In this document: in pieces, positions 38,596-46,397 of the stretch
How positions within the stretch are numbered: position 1 is the stretch's first letter
Layout of the letters: each line of letters begins with the position of its first letter
Assembly: GCF_026240945.1 (NCBI RefSeq)
Contig: NZ_JAPFPY010000037.1
Location: 1-46,566 of the forward strand
Direction of reading: 5' to 3'
DNA from: Mycolicibacterium sp. J2
Lineage (GTDB): Bacteria; Actinomycetota; Actinomycetes; Mycobacteriales; Mycobacteriaceae
DNA: 46,566 bases
Translations under genes and position numbers: made by a program
Notes under the pieces: generated by a model
The model's database searches: none
Seen by the model: only the letters and a program-made list of their open reading frames with translations
Told to the model about the DNA's origin: nothing

Positions 38596-41481
38596 ATGGG
38601 CGATGCGGGCCTGATCGGGAGGGTGCTGTCGATGACCGCTACCGTGGCGGGGCGATCCAGGATCGCGCACCTCATCCGGATGCTCTCGGTGCCGTTGGTC
38701 ATCGGCTGGGTGCTGCTCAACGTCGCCACCAACGTGCTGGTCCCACCCCTGGAGGAAGTGGGTGAAGCGCATACCGTCGGTCTGAGCTCACGGGACGCGC
38801 CGGCGATGATCTCGATGAAGCGCATCGGCGCGGACTTCAAGGAGTTCGACTCCGACAGCAACGCCATGATCGTGCTGGAAAGTGACCAGCCACTGGGAGC
38901 CGAAGCCCACCACTACTACGACGGGTTGATCGCACAGTTCCGCGCCGACCCGGCGCACGTCGAACACGTCGCGGACTTCTGGGGTGACCCGCTGACTGCC
39001 GCGGGCGCCCAGAGCGAGGACGGCAAGGCCGCCTACGTTCAGCTGTACCTGAAAGGCAACCAAGGCGAGACGCTGGCCAACGACTCGGTGGCCGCGGTGC
39101 GGGACATCATCGCGAAGAACCCACCGCCGCCGGGCTTGCAGGTATTCGTCACGGGCGGCGCGCCACTGATCTCGGATCAGCACCACGCCGGTGACAAGAG
39201 CATCGCCCTGGTCACCGCCATCACGATCGGCGTGATCGCGCTGATGCTGCTGATCGTGTACCGGTCAATCGTCACGGTGCTGCTGACGTTGGTCATGGTG
39301 TTCATGGAATTGGGTGCCGCCCGCGGCGTGGTCGCTTTCCTGGCCTACAACAACATCATCGGGCTGTCGACGTTCGCCGTGAACCTGCTGACGCTGATGG
39401 TCATCGCCGCCGGAACCGACTATGCGATCTTCGCGATCGGCCGTTACCAGGAGGCGCGCGGCTCCGGTGAGGACCGGGAGACCGCGTACTACACCATGTT
39501 CGGCGGCACCGCGCACGTCGTGCTCGGCTCGGGGCTGACCATAGCCGGCGCCATGCTGTGCCTGTCCTTCACCAAACTGCCGTATTTCCAGACCATGGGT
39601 GTGCCGTGCGCCATCGGCACTTTCGTCGCTGTCGTCGCGGCGCTCACGCTGGGGCCGGCAGTCATCACCATCGGCAGCCGGTTCGGTCGCTTCGATCCCA
39701 AACGCGCCATCCGGTCGCGCGGTTGGCGCCGCGTCGGGGTCACCGTGGTGCGCTGGCCCGGCCCGGTGCTGGTTGCCACGCTGGCGCTCGCGCTCGTCGG
39801 CCTGGTGACGCTGCCGGGCTACAAGACCAATTACGACGCGCGCAAGTACTTGCCGCCCGAGATCAACGCCAATATCGGATATCAGGCCGCCGAACGCCAT
39901 TTCAGCGCCGCCCGGATGAATCCGGACCTGCTGATGGTGGAAAGCGACCACGATCTGCGCAATCCCGCCGACTTCCTGGTGATCAACAAGATCGCCAAGG
40001 CCGTGCTCGCGGTGCCTGGCATCGGTCGCGTGCAGACCATCACCCGGCCCAACGGAAAACCGATCGAGCACACCACCATTCCGTTCATGCTGAGCCAGCA
40101 GGGCGCCACGCAGAAGATGAACGAGAAATACAACCAGGACATGTACGCGCGGATGCTCACGCAGATCGACGACATCCAAACGAATATCGACACCATGAAG
40201 AAGATGCAGTCGGTCACTCAACAGATGGCCGATACCACCCACTCCATGGTGCTCAAGACCACCACCATGACGCTCGATGTCGCTGAACTACGCGACCACA
40301 TCGCCGATTTCGACGATTTCCTGCGCCCCATCCGCAACTACTTCTACTGGGAACCGCACTGCTACGACATCCCGGCGTGCTGGTCTATCCGGTCGGTGTT
40401 CGACACGCTCGACGGGATCGACACCATGACCGACGACATCCAGCAGTTGCTGCCGGATCTCAAACACCTCGACACGCTGATGCCGCAGATGGTGGCTCTG
40501 TGGCCGAACAACATTGAGGTCATGGAAAGCATGAAGACCAGCATGCAGACCATGTATCAGACCCAGAAGGGTATGCAGGATCAAGGCTCGGCGATGCAAG
40601 ACAACTCCACCGCGATGGGGGAGGCTTTCGACAAATCGTTGAACGACGACACCTTCTATCTTCCGCCGGAAGCGTTCAACAACAAGGACTTCAAGCGGGG
40701 GATGGGCAACTTCATCTCACCGGACGGCAAATCGGTACGCTTCATCATCAGCCACGATGGTGATCCGGCGACGCCGGAGGGCATTTCCCATGTGGGCCCG
40801 ATCAAGCAGGCCGCCCGGGAAGCGATCAAGGGCACGCCGCTGGAAGGCTCCAAGATCTTCCTCGCTGGGACCGCTGCCACCTACAAGGACATGCACGACG
40901 GCGCCCAGTACGACCTCATGATTGCCGGGATCGCCGCAGCAGCGCTGATTTTCATCATCATGTTGCTGATCACCCGAAGTTTGGTGGCCGCTGCGGTGAT
41001 CGTCGGCACCGTGCTGTTGTCGCTGGGAGCGTCGTTCGGCATGTCAGTTCTGTTGTGGCAGCACATCCTCGGCCTGGAGCTGCATTGGATGGTGCTGCCT
41101 ATGGCGGTGATCCTGCTCTTGGCCGTGGGATCGGACTACAACCTGCTGCTGGTGTCGCGGTTCAAGGAGGAACTGCACGGTGGGCTGAAGACCGGGATCA
41201 TCCGCGCGATGGCGGGCACCGGGTCGGTGGTCACCTCGGCCGGCCTGGTGTTCGCCGCGACCATGGCCTCGTTCGCGTTCAGCGATCTGAAGGTGATGGC
41301 CCAAGTGGGGACGACGATCGCGCTGGGCTTGCTGTTCGACACGCTGGTGGTGCGCTCGTTCATGACGCCTGCGGTGGCGGCACTGCTGGGTAAGTGGTTC
41401 TGGTGGCCGCGGGTGGTGCGACCGGCGCACTCGGACCGACGGCTCGCGGCGGCCGGGATCGAGCCCGCCACCGTTCGGTAG
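38596..41481 (+). CDS. MmpL-family lipid transporter
   Basis: 961 residues, full MmpL length. Twelve helices in two halves with large periplasmic domains; the second loop contains a long helical Met/Gln-rich hairpin (QKMNEKYNQDMYARMLTQIDD to QTMYQTQKGMQDQGSAMQDN), which in MmpL4/5-type proteins makes the coiled-coil tower. Proton-relay pairs: D275-Y276 (GTDYAIFAIGRYQE) and D847-Y848 (GSDYNLLLVSRFKEE). MmpL4/5 relatives need an MmpS partner, but no mmpS gene is next to it. ATG 38596 is used; ATG 38632 is an alternative. Export of a lipid or siderophore is the family role. Confidence 0.88.
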   Translation: MGDAGLIGRVLSMTATVAGRSRIAHLIRMLSVPLVIGWVLLNVATNVLVPPLEEVGEAHTVGLSSRDAPAMISMKRIGADFKEFDSDSNAMIVLESDQPLGAEAHHYYDGLIAQFRADPAHVEHVADFWGDPLTAAGAQSEDGKAAYVQLYLKGNQGETLANDSVAAVRDIIAKNPPPPGLQVFVTGGAPLISDQHHAGDKSIALVTAITIGVIALMLLIVYRSIVTVLLTLVMVFMELGAARGVVAFLAYNNIIGLSTFAVNLLTLMVIAAGTDYAIFAIGRYQEARGSGEDRETAYYTMFGGTAHVVLGSGLTIAGAMLCLSFTKLPYFQTMGVPCAIGTFVAVVAALTLGPAVITIGSRFGRFDPKRAIRSRGWRRVGVTVVRWPGPVLVATLALALVGLVTLPGYKTNYDARKYLPPEINANIGYQAAERHFSAARMNPDLLMVESDHDLRNPADFLVINKIAKAVLAVPGIGRVQTITRPNGKPIEHTTIPFMLSQQGATQKMNEKYNQDMYARMLTQIDDIQTNIDTMKKMQSVTQQMADTTHSMVLKTTTMTLDVAELRDHIADFDDFLRPIRNYFYWEPHCYDIPACWSIRSVFDTLDGIDTMTDDIQQLLPDLKHLDTLMPQMVALWPNNIEVMESMKTSMQTMYQTQKGMQDQGSAMQDNSTAMGEAFDKSLNDDTFYLPPEAFNNKDFKRGMGNFISPDGKSVRFIISHDGDPATPEGISHVGPIKQAAREAIKGTPLEGSKIFLAGTAATYKDMHDGAQYDLMIAGIAAAALIFIIMLLITRSLVAAAVIVGTVLLSLGASFGMSVLLWQHILGLELHWMVLPMAVILLLAVGSDYNLLLVSRFKEELHGGLKTGIIRAMAGTGSVVTSAGLVFAATMASFAFSDLKVMAQVGTTIALGLLFDTLVVRSFMTPAVAALLGKWFWWPRVVRPAHSDRRLAAAGIEPATVR

Positions 41482-41511
41482 GCCGGGGCCTGGTGGCCCC
41501 GGCCGTTAACA

Positions 41512-41841
41512 CTACGGGCTGGAGCTGATGGTGACGTGCGGGGTGACCTGCGGGATCTGGTCCTCGGACAGGCCGATGCAGGCACCGCTGTCGGCGCCGG
41601 TGCACGGGATGCCGTCGATCTCCGGGATGTCCGGGTTGGCGGCGGTGCTGGTGAAGCCTTCGGAGTCGGGGGAGTTCGGCACCAGGAACGGCGTGCACTG
41701 TGTGGTGAACTGGTCTTCTTCCTCGCCGTTGCTGCAGGCCGCTTGAGCGATCGCGGGGTTGATGGTGACCAGGGCCGCCGGAGTGCCGAGAGCGGCCAGG
41801 GCGAAGGCGGCGGCAAGCGCGCGCTTGGTCAGGTCATGCAT
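41512..41841 (-). CDS. Small secreted Cys-containing protein
   Basis: 109 residues with a clear signal peptide (KR, then AAAFALAALGTPAALVTINPAIAQA, cleavage after AQA). The mature part is acidic, with four Cys (ACSNGEEEDQFTTQC and IPCTGADSGAC) likely forming two disulfides, and ends in a Ser/Pro tail. It belongs to a small mycobacterial family sometimes labelled Ibp1 (intersectin-EH-binding-like), recalled from general knowledge and not verified. Function unknown. Confidence 0.75.
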   Translation of the reverse strand: MHDLTKRALAAAFALAALGTPAALVTINPAIAQAACSNGEEEDQFTTQCTPFLVPNSPDSEGFTSTAANPDIPEIDGIPCTGADSGACIGLSEDQIPQVTPHVTISSSP

Positions 41842-41933
41842 GGGGCGGCTCCTCGTTCTCGAATCAAGTCGTCAGGATTGTACGGCTGAGTCACAGAAGT
41901 CACACGGGGAACCGACGGGGTTGGCGTGGCGGC

Positions 41934-42578
41934 ATGATGGGTGTGGTGAAGATTCGCGTGCTGGCCGGTGTGGTCCTGACGTTGCTGATGTTGTTCCCCG
42001 GCGTTGCGTCGGCTTCCGTCGCCGCGCCTTCCGGGGATGTCGTGTCGATCGGAGATCCCGACGCCCTCGGTCAGATCGATCTGTATGTGGACCCGATGTG
42101 CCCGTACAGCGGGAAGATGATCCGCGCGCAAGGTGTGGAGATCGGCAAGCGTATCGAAGACGGCTCGCTGCGGGTGAACCTGCGGTTTGTGAACTTCCTT
42201 GAAAAGTATTCGGCCAGCGGCAGTTACGATGCGCGGGCCATCTACGCAACGTTCGTGGTGGCCGGCCAATCCGGGTCGAGCGATATCACATGGCGGTTCG
42301 TGCAACAGATCTTCTCCGCTGAGCACCAACCGCACGAGGGTAGCCCGACCGATCTGTCGAATGACCAGCTGGCCGATCTGGCCGCCTCGGTAGAAGCACC
42401 TAGCTCAGCGGTCGACGCGATTCGGCTGGGCGTGTTTCTGGGGTACGACCCGCACGCCATCGCCGCGTCCAACCTTGCTGTGTTGCACACCTTTCCCGAG
42501 CCAGGGGTGCCGACGGTGGTTCTCGGTGGCGAACCGCTGGACGGTGAGTCGGACTGGTTGGCGCGGCTGCCGGGGTGA
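41934..42578 (+). CDS. Secreted DsbA-like thioredoxin-fold protein with CPYS
   Basis: 214 residues: signal peptide (residues 1 to about 30, VVLTLLMLFPGVASA), then a DsbA/thioredoxin fold. The active-site position reads DPMCPYSGKM: C56 is kept but the second Cys is S59. The cis-Pro loop is present (PEPGVPTVVLGG). With one Cys it cannot form the usual internal disulfide; a monothiol, isomerase-like or binding role is possible. Two ATGs in tandem (41934, 41937) and a GTG at 41946 compete as start. Its stop overlaps the region upstream of the next gene. Confidence 0.78.
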   Translation: MMGVVKIRVLAGVVLTLLMLFPGVASASVAAPSGDVVSIGDPDALGQIDLYVDPMCPYSGKMIRAQGVEIGKRIEDGSLRVNLRFVNFLEKYSASGSYDARAIYATFVVAGQSGSSDITWRFVQQIFSAEHQPHEGSPTDLSNDQLADLAASVEAPSSAVDAIRLGVFLGYDPHAIAASNLAVLHTFPEPGVPTVVLGGEPLDGESDWLARLPG

Positions 42579-42706
42579 CAGGTGTTGGGGTGCCGGGGAT
42601 GGTGTCTGGTGCCCGGCTCCGAGCGACAAACGAGCGACAGCGATGGGGCTGGTCGGGCGGTAGGATTTCTCCGGGGGGAGTCGGCGAGCCGGTGGGGGTG
42701 AGGAGG

Positions 42707-43243
42707 ATGGCCGACGGTTTGGATGTCGATCCGGCAGGCCTGCGGGTTGGTGCTGCATCGCTCAGGCGGACCGAACCGCAGCGGGAGTTCGCGGTGGAAA
42801 CACTGCGTAATCTGCTGCATCGCATTGACTTCGAGAACGGATCGGTGGGCCGCCACACCTTCGTTGTTTCGCATGCATGGACCGACGGGCCGCACATCTT
42901 CTTGGTCTATACGGCACCGCCATCAAATGTCACGTGGGGTCTTGTTCGCGACACCCGTGAGTCGATCGTGGATGGTGACGCGTGGAGTGACGTCAACGAG
43001 GCCGCCCTGTACTACTACCTGTTGGACCTCGAAGAGAACTGGCCTGGCAACTTCTCGCGGCAGCCGGGTGACTCCGACGACATCCGCTGGATGGGCGACT
43101 CTCATCAGAATCTGCCACCAAATCCGGGTGCGCTCTCCGATGCGTGGTGCGTTGGTTCGCCCCAATTTTCGCCCCCAGAGCGGTCATCTGGCGGCGCGGC
43201 CGCTGAACCGTCCGAGCCGAGGCGGTATGCGGATCCGTACTAG
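42707..43243 (+). CDS. Chimeric protein: EspC-like N-terminus on an unrelated body
   Basis: 178 residues from ATG 42707 (GAGGAGG directly upstream; TAGGAT at 42661-42666 is a candidate -10). The first 19 residues, MADGLDVDPAGLRVGAASL, look like the beginning of ESX-secreted EspC-family proteins. The sequence then changes abruptly: from about residue 20 it is a soluble alpha/beta-type domain (FAVETLRNLLHRIDFENG, HAWTDGPHIFLVYTAPP, ALYYYLLDLEENWPGNF, DDIRWMGDSH) unlike EspC, ending in a disordered Ser/Pro tail. I do not recognise the body; it could be an immunity-type protein of a deleted toxin gene. The frame is also open upstream to 42575 but without a ribosome site. Confidence 0.6.
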   Translation: MADGLDVDPAGLRVGAASLRRTEPQREFAVETLRNLLHRIDFENGSVGRHTFVVSHAWTDGPHIFLVYTAPPSNVTWGLVRDTRESIVDGDAWSDVNEAALYYYLLDLEENWPGNFSRQPGDSDDIRWMGDSHQNLPPNPGALSDAWCVGSPQFSPPERSSGGAAAEPSEPRRYADPY

Positions 43244-43308
43244 CCACTCGTAGTAGCGGTCGGTTCCTCGTGCGATGCTGCGCGGCTAGTTCGAACCAGG
43301 AGGGTGTC

Positions 43309-43593
43309 ATGCGAACCGCTGTATTGGTGGGGGCACTGGTCGGCACGGCGATCCCGATAAGCCCATCCACGTCGGCGGAACCGTCGTGGACTATGCCGAA
43401 CCTGATCGGCAAGGATTTGCAGGGGGCGGCGTGGTTCACGAGTTCCACCGATCTGACCGGTAACGTGCGAGCGCAGATCAATGACCGTAACTGGTAGGTG
43501 CGCACCTCAATACCGCCGCCCGGCGCCACGTTTACCGCGAGCACGAAGGTGGACTTCGGGGTTGTGCGGACTGATTCGGATACGTGCCCTTGA
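43309..43593 (+). pseudogene. Secreted PASTA-like protein broken by a nonsense codon
   Basis: AGGAGG lies 6 bases before ATG 43309. The product has a signal peptide (AVLVGALVGTAIPISPSTSAEP) and begins a PASTA-like domain (WTMPNLIGKDLQGA), but stops at TAG 43495-43497 after INDRNW. Continuing in the same frame through the TAG gives VRTSIPPPGATFTASTKVDFGVV and a natural stop at 43591-43593, exactly the second half of a PASTA domain; a CAG-to-TAG change would explain it. The stretch after LQGA also looks about 10-15 residues shorter than usual, suggesting an earlier deletion. Confidence 0.75.
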
Positions 43594-43738
43594 GAGGCGC
43601 TTCCTGAGTTTCGGCCGCAGTAGGTGTAGCCGCGGGAGCGACAGTCACGGAAAAATGCTCGGGTCAGGCGTTGCGCAGCCGGGATATCGGTGTGCTGGCG
43701 ACCGTAGCCTTGGGCTACTGGCAGACCTCTCGCTTCCG

Positions 43739-45016
43739 GTGAATCCGTTGGCACGGATCGGATATCGCGTAGCGATCGTCATGGTCCTGGCGGTCGCAGG
43801 GTGTGCGCCGGCGGACGGTCCCGTAACGGCCACGCCGGTGGTGCCGTTCCTGGACAGGTTGCCGCGGCTGACGGATGTACCCGAGCTCACGAGTTTGACT
43901 TACCGCGTGCCTGCCGGACGAGGCTTGTTCCAAGATGATGACCGGTGGGCGGATTGCGGGGATTATCCCGAAGTGGGCGACCTGTCCGCCATTGGCGTTC
44001 AGGGTGAGTACGAGGCAGCTGTGCCCGGGCATGCGGATTGGCCGACGTTCTTCGTCCGACTCCGTCCAGCCCGAGCCGACGAGAACGTCGCTGCGGAACT
44101 GTCCGAGTGGACGCAGCGTTGTCCCGGCGGCGAACTGGAAACCCTGAATCCCCGAATGCCCTTCGGGGCATCGTTGCTCACACTCACCGGCCCCGGAGTG
44201 CGTCGTTCCGGTCCGCCCGCCGTGAAGATCGTGGCCGCGTCGTCGAACGGAGTCACCTTCGAGGCGTGGGCACAAAGTGACTGGCGCGACGGGTTCCGGT
44301 TCGAGGTCCAACTCGGATTGTTGGCACGCAGCTTCCTCCGCAGTGCGATACCGAGCGCGGTCGCGCCTGTCGCGCAATGGACACCGGCCGAACTGTCGAA
44401 GCTGTTCGTGTTTCCGGGCCAGGCCTGGGGCAAGGTGGACATCGCTTACGACACGAAACCTGGCGAGCCGCGGCTGATTGCTCCGCCCAACGAGGTGTGC
44501 CAGGAAGATCCGTTACGGCCCAGCAGCTACGCCGGCGTGTCGAGCAGTGACCAACCCGTCGATGTCGATGCGGTGGTCGAGTACAGCGGAAAGTATCCCG
44601 ATAACGGCAGTGGTGCGCCCGTGACGGTTGTCTATCGAGAGCATCCGGGTGTCGATTCTCTGGCTCGCGTGCGCGACTGGATTTCGCTGTGCGAGTTGAG
44701 GCCCTCTGACGTTCCTCCGATCTGTGCACCTGGCGGGGTGAAACCTCAGTTCGTGCGTGAAGCGGACAAGATTGAGAGTGAGCAGGTGATCGGGTATCGA
44801 CGGTTGGATCTCGTAGAGTTCGGTGGTGGGCATGCCGGTCATCCGTCATGTGGTGCGACTGCTCGTTTGGCGCGCACGGTGCGGGTGGCCGGACTGCTGA
44901 TTCACACCGAGCTGACGGTGGACGCGACCGGCGGACCACCGGATTGGACGGCGGCCGTCAAGCCCTTGGATGAGCAAGTTGCCCAGGTCGTCGCAGCCAT
45001 CCAACACGCGAACTGA
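43739..45016 (+). CDS. Putative lipoprotein
   Basis: 425 residues from GTG 43739: NPLARIGYRVAIVMVLAVAGC forms a short lipoprotein signal peptide with a lipobox VAGC. The mature protein has two related-looking halves (WADCGDYPEVGDL...WTQRCPGGEL and NEVCQEDPLRPSSY...WISLCELRPSD), each with paired Cys, followed by a C-terminal domain with RTVRVAGLLIHTEL. No enzyme motif is seen. TTG 43748 is an alternative start; the open frame extends further upstream through the PASTA remnant region but would lose the signal peptide. Likely surface-exposed, function unknown. Confidence 0.65.
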   Translation: MNPLARIGYRVAIVMVLAVAGCAPADGPVTATPVVPFLDRLPRLTDVPELTSLTYRVPAGRGLFQDDDRWADCGDYPEVGDLSAIGVQGEYEAAVPGHADWPTFFVRLRPARADENVAAELSEWTQRCPGGELETLNPRMPFGASLLTLTGPGVRRSGPPAVKIVAASSNGVTFEAWAQSDWRDGFRFEVQLGLLARSFLRSAIPSAVAPVAQWTPAELSKLFVFPGQAWGKVDIAYDTKPGEPRLIAPPNEVCQEDPLRPSSYAGVSSSDQPVDVDAVVEYSGKYPDNGSGAPVTVVYREHPGVDSLARVRDWISLCELRPSDVPPICAPGGVKPQFVREADKIESEQVIGYRRLDLVEFGGGHAGHPSCGATARLARTVRVAGLLIHTELTVDATGGPPDWTAAVKPLDEQVAQVVAAIQHAN

Positions 45017-45047
45017 GTTGTCGGAGGCCGGGCGTAGCGTCCGCGCT

Positions 45048-46190
45048 ATGAACGACGGAAGAAGGCGGCGCCGAACCAAGCAGGCTCGCCGCGATGCGCG
45101 ACGGCGAGCCCGGCGTGAGCGAGAAGTGGGGGAGCCGACTTTGGCTGATGTGGTCCGCAAGATCCTTGCGGACGGTCCACTCGCATTACTACAAGCGATG
45201 GGAATAGCGGTGGAAAGGGGAACACCTGAGGTTTTTTCCCGCTTCAGACTGGGTGAGTCCGAACCGCTGGACCTCTCGACTTTAATCGACAACGTCTCCG
45301 TTGCACCGGATGTCGAGTACACCATCGTTCTGGCGGTGCTTGCCGAACTGCTGGTTGACAAACCCGCATTGCAACGGCGATGCAGGCTGGAGGTTGAGTT
45401 GCGGAGCGGCCAATTGCCGGTTTGGGTCAGAGATCTCCCGCGCACACGGGTGTATCGCGCTGTCCGGATTGGGCACGCGCTCGGCGATCGTGACCAACTG
45501 CTGCTTGATGTTCGGATTGCCGATCATCATGAGACGATCGCCGTCATGATCGACCACGTGGCATTCTCTGACGTCAGCGACCTCGGAGTTATACAGAAGT
45601 CGATCGACTGCGCGGTAGCCGATGCCAGAGACAAGGGCGCTCCGGTTGTCGAGATGGACCTCGCCGACGCACGTGCCTGGATCGAACAAGCGTCGGAGAA
45701 TGTGATCATCCCGCGCTATGAGGATTCGAGACTCGGATTCCCTGCAGTACTCCGGTGGTTGCTCACGAAGCTGCCCAATGGTGGCCAGCAGCGGAAGTCC
45801 CCGCGCGACGACCACCGAGCCGCAGCGGTGGTGTTTGCTGCGTTCTTCACGTCTCCGCAGGGTGCACGATTCACGCCGCGTGATGAGTACGAGCATCTCC
45901 TGGGTGAGATCGTCGACGGTGGGACCGGGGATCCCTTGCGCTGGAGCGAGTACCGCGTACGGCGTGCGCTGGACTTCCTTTCGTTCGACGATTACTGGGC
46001 CACCGATGTTCTGGTCGACGCACCCGCCTTGCTCCGCGTCTTCATCCCGATTGCACACGCCCTCAGCGGGATTCCCTCGGAGCTGACCGACCGTGCGCTC
46101 GCTGCAATCGGAGAAGCTGAGCCGGCATTTCGCGAGCGAATCATCGCCGAGGCGAGGAGGTGGGGTGACGACGAGGACTGGGCAAGCTAG
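45048..46190 (+). CDS. Unknown protein with Arg-rich N-terminus
   Basis: 380 residues. The first 27 are extremely basic (DGRRRRRTKQARRDARRRARRERE), then an acidic, mostly helical protein with an alpha/beta segment (LLLDVRIADHHETIAVMIDHVAFSDV, KGAPVVEMDLADARAWIEQA) and a C-terminal helical part (LGEIVDGGTGDPLRWSEYRVRRALDFLSFDDYW). No known domain is recognised. TAGCGT ends 7 bases before ATG 45048, so the mRNA is probably leaderless and the start well supported. The basic tail could bind nucleic acid. It borders an IS30 element. Confidence 0.65.
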   Translation: MNDGRRRRRTKQARRDARRRARREREVGEPTLADVVRKILADGPLALLQAMGIAVERGTPEVFSRFRLGESEPLDLSTLIDNVSVAPDVEYTIVLAVLAELLVDKPALQRRCRLEVELRSGQLPVWVRDLPRTRVYRAVRIGHALGDRDQLLLDVRIADHHETIAVMIDHVAFSDVSDLGVIQKSIDCAVADARDKGAPVVEMDLADARAWIEQASENVIIPRYEDSRLGFPAVLRWLLTKLPNGGQQRKSPRDDHRAAAVVFAAFFTSPQGARFTPRDEYEHLLGEIVDGGTGDPLRWSEYRVRRALDFLSFDDYWATDVLVDAPALLRVFIPIAHALSGIPSELTDRALAAIGEAEPAFRERIIAEARRWGDDEDWAS

Positions 46191-46201
46191 GCACTCTCCA
46201 T

Positions 46202-46228
46202 CCGCAGATTGTCGAGCATGATCTGCGG
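46202..46228 (+). terminator. Hairpin after the Arg-rich protein gene
   Basis: CCGCAGAT (46202-46209) and ATCTGCGG (46221-46228) form a perfect 8-base-pair stem with an 11-base loop, 11 bases after the stop. From there to about 46398 I see no gene. Confidence 0.5.
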
Positions 46229-46397
46229 TGGTTCTCGTGGTCGCAGATGGTGGTCTCACGACGAGTTGTAACCGGTGACGAGTAGTTCTACCGATGCGCC
46301 GAGGGCCCGCTATACAGCAGAGTCCGGACATGGCCACCGACCTCCCCGCCTACACCGCTGGTGAATCGACCTCCCGCCCAGCAGGACTTGGCCTCAC

